DNA from: Nicotiana tabacum
Taxonomy: Eukaryota > Streptophyta > Magnoliopsida > Solanales > Solanaceae
Direction: 5' to 3'
Assembly (NCBI RefSeq): GCF_000715075.1
Contig: NC_134094.1
Location: 79,584,120 to 79,648,119 of the forward strand
Length of the DNA: 64,000 bases
Shown: piece by piece, positions 59,679 to 64,000 of the stretch
How positions within the stretch are numbered: position 1 is the stretch's first letter
Layout: every line of letters starts with the position of its first letter
Program-made: the position numbers and the translations under genes
Notes under the pieces: generated by a model
Seen by the model: the letters and a program-made list of their open reading frames with translations, nothing else
Databases searched by the model: none
Told to the model about the DNA's origin: nothing

Positions 59679-59688
59679 AAGTGTGGGG
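59679..59688 (+). other. Element D polypurine tract
   Basis: AAGTGTGGGG ends exactly where the 3' LTR (TGTTGATGG) starts. GGACGAGCAATGG precedes it at 59663. Confidence 0.88.
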
Positions 59689-61060
59689 TGTTGATGGTAT
59701 GCTAGAAACCTGTGTTTTAGCCGTAGTATTGCACTCTAATTACTGCATTTTACGTGTTTTATGCCTTGTAGGAATTGATTCTGAGTAATAAGGATGAATT
59801 GGAACTAAATCGAACAAGTTGGAGATTTGAAGTCTGGGTAGAAGCCCAAGCAAATAAGCAGGGATCACGTTTGGGGGTCGAGGACCAAGTCCGAATGTCA
59901 AACAATGGAAGAAACACATTACTCTGAGAAAACAACACAGCCACGCTGCATGGGGCGTCACAGGGCATGGCGCGGCTGTGTAAATCTAAGTTGTCTGTCA
60001 GAAACTTGGCCTCTGAAAATCTCCACACACGCGGCGCATGCACAGCGAGGAGCGCGACGCGCCTGTACCAATTTCTCATAGTTATTTCCTGTTTCGGCTA
60101 GGAAAGGGTAGTTTCATCCAGACCCACTCCTATATGGTATAAATACACCAAAAATACATTTTTGAAGGTACTTTTGACATACGAAAGATTTGAGAAGCAA
60201 CTAAGGCAAGAGGATACAAGAACTCATCATGATTTCAAGCAACAATCGGTGCAATATGGGAGTTTGTTTCGAATCATTAGCATTGATGTTTTCTATGTTT
60301 TTAAACCTTGTTGAGATGACTTTTTTTCATTGCTATGGAGTAATTTCTCTTAGGGTGTTGATAGATATGGTGTATTAATAGTTTGATTAGGGATTCGATT
60401 CTGACAATTGTTTGAATTAATTGATGGAGTTCTAATTCATATTGTGAAGTTATTTGTTATTTTGCTTAATCGAAAGAGGAGCTTGATATTGAATTTATTT
60501 ACATCTTATGCTCTAGTTTAATTTCATGATTCAACTAGGTAATCAAAAGGGCCTCTTGAATTATTAATCAAACTAGAAAATAGGGAAATATTTGTGAGAA
60601 AATACCCTTTAGACCATAACTATCATTTTATTCGTTGCAATTGTTCACTGTGCTTCAATTGGATTAATTACTGAAATTAACGTTTAACCGAAAGAAGAAC
60701 ATTAACGTCAAGTGTAATCTGATTATCTGTTGAATTCGTTAGAATCAACAGTATTGTAGAGTGCTAACTCAAGAATTGGATCCCGAGTCAATTATCTTGC
60801 ACCTGTTTAGTCAATTATCCTTATTTCTCTCCTTGATGTTCCTGTGTTGATCATATGCTATCTTTTATGATCAATTGTTAATTGATTAATTTTTAGTAGT
60901 TAATCGTAGTTGCTAATCATTAAATCAAGTGTTAATTTTCATACATAGTAATTAACTGAAGATTATTCAAATACTGTTTAAATCTAATCCCTGTGGAGAC
61001 GATAATTAATCTATACTATCTTTGACTAAGGAGCAATAATTTTGTATTGTGTTTTGCGCT
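59689..61060 (+). repeat. Element D 3' LTR, 1.4 kb
   Basis: Starts TGTTGATGGTATGCTAG, colinear with 49276-50685, TATA box at 60138-60145. The last bases (CATCA in the 5' copy) are replaced by flanking-like CTTAA, so the end is damaged or slightly truncated. Confidence 0.92.
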
Positions 61061-62598
61061 CTTAAACCTTATGTGAATCTAAAGTCATATCGTTAATCTC
61101 TCTGATACTGAAATATAGAATCTATAATGATATAGAAATACCTCGAGTACCGACATTATCCAATGAAAATCTCAAATCTTAGCCATATACAAATCCGAAA
61201 AATTCTCAAATGCCAAATATGAATCTTGAACTCTTTAGAACATTCTCGAGAGTTATCCACCCCATTCAAATCTCAAACGTACCGCCCAAAATGAGCCGAA
61301 TGATATGTGCCCCATTAGCACACTAACGCCCAAATGAGTAATCCACACCCCTAAGCAACCGAGTGAATCCCTTTTCTTAGTATATTACATCCACCACGAA
61401 AAGCAAACCTAAACTATTCCAATACTTCCATATATCCATAATGTGTAATACGTCATGCATCCAGAAATTTTCTTGCTTAAGTCATCCTCAAAACCAACTT
61501 CTGCAAGTTATAACCGATCCACAAGTATGCCTCATACCGAAACCAATACAACACTTAACCATGCAATCAAATCGTCAATAGCAGACTCCCCCACTTGGCC
61601 TCAAAGCCATAAAAAAAATCTGATAATTAACTCACAATACCCGTACTCTATTACTGCAATAATTCAGCACTGAATCAACTAAATCCTTCATAAGCTCATG
61701 CAACACAACCGATAAAATACCTTAAATCATCTGCTAAGCTCGCATTTACCCTCGTGACAGTCAAGTCAACTTTCTCAACTGATCCAACTCAATCGCAATA
61801 CATATAACTCACTGGTAGAAAGAAACTCTCCATACAACATCATAAGGATCACACATCCGTTCCCACCCCGCAAGAGATAACCTATTTTCTTAGCCTCAAA
61901 TTGGCATTTCATTATGCCCTACCATGGCCACAACCATCATGCAATCACTTAATCTTCCCAAGTCTAAACTCGTCAACAAGACATAAGAATCCACTTCATC
62001 CTATAACTGGATAACATGAAAGATCCCTCAGCACAATCATAACTCGAGACTGTACAACACATCAAAACATAAATAAAGCATCCAATTATAGTCCTTCTTA
62101 CATCCAAGGCAACCCCTCTCATCATATCAAAGCCATATGAACACATTCCGATGTCACCTTATATTCATTATATAGCAATCCAACCACTCACCGAGCCATA
62201 AATCTCGCTCCTAGGGATACTATCGGACATATAAGCCCAAAAGCACATGTTTACACAATTGAAACCATCGAGCCCAAGCTACGGTCCAACCATGGCCTCA
62301 AGTCCTCCAGACTGGCCCATCGCCAAAATACAGAAAACACATCTCGCACCTCAATCATGGAATCGCAAGTTGTCGATGCACAGCTGATACCGAGTACTCA
62401 ACATAACATATGAGTGAGTGGAAGGAATCCAAAGAGATACGCTTCAATCTGAATCAATGTCATACGATAAGGAAAGAAAGATATGAAGTTTATCCTAAAT
62501 GCCCTATAGCCTCTCGAAGATAGGTATAGACGTCATCATACTGATCCGCAAGACGCTGTTAGACACTTGCTGATGACTCGTAGAACCTATGAACCTAG
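61061..62598 (-). other. Element E internal region, part next to the primer site
   Basis: No coding homology on either strand; same texture as 46949-49275. It runs up to the primer site on the right. Confidence 0.6.
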
Positions 62599-62611
62599 AG
62601 CTCTGATACCA
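62599..62611 (-). other. Element E primer-binding site (initiator tRNA-Met)
   Basis: TGGTATCAGAGCT on the - strand, 3 bases after the LTR end GTGACA. Confidence 0.9.
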
Positions 62612-62614
62612 ATA

Positions 62615-63729
62615 TGTCACAAACCAAAAATTCAACTAGTCATGATAGCACCTAACCCAACCCGCTAGGTAAGCCAATAACAGTAAACAAAATCTAATAA
62701 TAATGATAAGAGTCAAAAAGTAAAATAATTGAATTTTATACAATTGTTTCAAGGACTGGTAGTACAAGTCATGAGCTTCTAAGACTTAGAATTTACTAAG
62801 ATGGTACAAAATAAATACATCATATGTTCGAGATATACATAAACGGATTTACAAATCTAAAGCTACCAAGAACAAGAGGCAGCGATAATCAGAACACAAG
62901 TACAACTTCAATGCCAGCTCCTGCCATACACAACAACATCAGTTCCAAGATCTGCACGCAAGGTGCATAAGTATATTATGAGTACAACCGACCCCATGTA
63001 CTCAATAAGTAACAAACCTAACCTTAGGTTGAAAGCAATGACGAGCTCGGAAGAAGGTTAGTGTCCAACACTAATAGCCAATAACAACCCATAATAATAT
63101 AATGAAGGCAGTACAAGTAATAACTCAAAATATATTATGCTCAGCTCGTTCACAGTTACGAAAAAGTAGATATGCTTTCCAGGTATAACAGTAAATTTCA
63201 AATCTTGCCACTAAAAATCAACTGAACATGAGTTTATCAAAAGAACTGTATTTCCAATTCACAACATCAAATAAGAATTTTCGCTTACCATTTACCATGA
63301 GAAAAGTGTATCTTTATGCCTACATGTCAATATACATGTCAAATCATCAATTATCATATATTGTCTAGCATGAGAAATATAGGTATCTATGCCTACATTT
63401 CAAATGTACATGTCAAATCATGAATGTCATAGTACTGTCTAGCATAAGAAAAATGCACCTCTATGCCTACATGCCAATTATGCATGTCAAATGAATGATT
63501 TTACGGTGATATCCCCAGATACTCTTACCCTCAACATACTCAAGCTGTTTGTCTCAAATACCCACATCATCACACACACACACAATCCATTAGATCCAAA
63601 TCATTCTAAAACCTCCCCGAAACGAAACTAACCATCCGCACAAGTTATAAAATCACAAACACATATACGGAAAGCTTCAAAAGGAAAAATGGGGCTCACA
63701 TATACAAAATAGTCAGTCGGATCGTTACA
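62615..63729 (-). repeat. LTR at the 5' side of element E, 1.1 kb
   Basis: On the - strand it starts TGTAACGATCCGACTGAC at 63729 and ends GTTTGTGACA at 62615. Holds a (CA)n run near 63568-63582 and the 85 bp tandem repeats listed separately. Confidence 0.87.
63290..63510 (-). repeat. Three tandem repeats of about 80 bp in the element E LTR
   Basis: Units share ATGAGAAA or ATAAGAAA, then TATGCCTACAT.TCAAT and ACATGTCAAAT (+ strand text), at about 63296, 63370 and 63443. They lie in the middle of the LTR. Confidence 0.82.
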
Positions 63730-64000
63730 TTATTTCTATTTTAGATGAGTTTCCTGAAGATACGGACCACCGGTGGATGTACATCAAATGGATTCTTCCA
63801 TTAATATGTAGGCATATATAACTGCTATGGCTAAGTATATCAAGCAGTTGACCTTAGACAAAGTACAAAGTGAGTCACAATCAACCTGTAATTTTTGTGG
63901 GATGGACTACCCCGCACATGAGTGCCAAGCTTTTGCTGCAGAGGAAGATGTAAATATTGTGAAAAATTTCAATAGAGGCGATTAACAGAGTAAAAACAAT
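63730..64000 (+). pseudogene. gag: Element H: Athila-like gag fragment
   Basis: SILDEFPEDTDHRW, then after a frame change ITAMAKYIKQLTLDKVQSES and the knuckle CNFCGMDYPAHEC, match the gag of D at about 51739-51960. The His of the knuckle is Tyr here. The reading starts at the edge of E's LTR, so E is inserted in this gag; the upstream half would lie beyond E's other end, which is hidden by B. Confidence 0.82.

Larger units (their letters stand above)
49276..61060 (+). mobile_element. Element D: Athila-like Ty3/gypsy with env-like ORF, rearranged
   Basis: LTR, Asp-tRNA-type primer site, gag, a partial extra LTR, RT (end), RNase H, integrase, non-coding gap with a possible intron, env-like ORF, long 3' region, polypurine tract, LTR. 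The primer site, gag style and env-like ORF assign it to Athila. The two end LTRs are about 1.4 kb each. The first bases of the 5' LTR and the last bases of the 3' LTR are altered, so I could not define a target duplication. Confidence 0.88.
44827..63729 (-). mobile_element. Element E: LARD-like, ORF-less gypsy-type structure (split by D)
   Basis: On the - strand: LTR (63729-62615), initiator-Met primer site (62611-62599), about 3.9 kb of internal sequence without coding homology (62598-61061 and 49275-46949), polypurine tract (46948-46936) and LTR (46935-44827, cut by B). This is the make-up of a large retrotransposon derivative that needs enzymes from another element. However, the two terminal LTRs agree only in their first bases (TGTAACGA) and then differ, so they may belong to two related elements. 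D is inserted in the internal part. Confidence 0.6.

Noticed and set aside
1..64000. Host genes, tRNA or rRNA genes between the elements
   Set aside because: I looked in every stretch not assigned to a protein domain. All abut element landmarks (LTR ends, primer sites, polypurine tracts) and none showed exon-like homology or a tRNA cloverleaf.

Overview
This is repeat-only plant nuclear DNA. I find no convincing host gene, tRNA, rRNA or CRISPR array. Nearly every base can be assigned to long-terminal-repeat (LTR) retrotransposons, mostly Ty3/gypsy with one Ty1/copia piece, inserted into one another and decayed by stop codons, frameshifts and deletions. The families present are a Tekay/Del-like chromovirus with an initiator-Met-tRNA primer site, a Tat/Ogre-like element with 4-5 kb LTRs and an extra ORF1, an Athila-like element with an Asp-tRNA-type primer site and an env-like ORF, and LTRs carrying CGCGAA modules. 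They suggest a dicot with a large repeat-rich genome, probably Solanaceae. That assignment is an inference from the look of the families.

Layout. 1-8042: RE1, a + strand chromovirus with the last 492 bp of its 5' LTR, a complete gag-pol order and a 2.1 kb 3' LTR. 8043-34640: element A, a + strand Tat/Ogre-like element. RE1 sits inside its ORF1, and its integrase is split by an 11.9 kb nest (about 15343-27250). The nest holds a chromovirus 3' end (G, +), a copia fragment (-), a gag/integrase deletion derivative (C, -), another chromovirus 3' end with LTR (F, -) and a 215 bp LTR scrap (+). A resumes with the end of integrase, a tandem-repeat-rich 3' region and a 4.5 kb LTR that is followed by about 60 bp of leader.

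34640-44826: element B, a second Tat/Ogre copy on the - strand, truncated in protease, with gag, ORF1, leader, primer site and a 4.7 kb 5' LTR. A and B make a huge interrupted inverted repeat. 44827-63729: a - strand, ORF-less LARD-like structure (E) with gypsy-type LTRs, polypurine tract and primer site. Element D (49276-61060, +), an Athila-like element, is inserted in it. D has gag, a stray partial LTR where protease and the first part of RT should be, then RT/RNase H, integrase and an env-like ORF behind a candidate intron. 63730-64000: a piece of another Athila-like gag (H).

No coding region looks functional as a whole. Some domains keep intact catalytic motifs (A's RT YVDD and archaeal-type RNase H triad, D's integrase DDE). 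Others have lost them (RE1 RT and integrase, A integrase). The points most worth a second look are the inverted LTR-leader arrangement at 30056-44826, the partial LTR replacing pol sequence in D, a short GGACGA motif shared upstream of the polypurine tract by different lineages, and the methylation-decay pattern of the stop codons. All coordinates of nested boundaries were placed by eye, so allow about 10 bp unless an exact motif is given.
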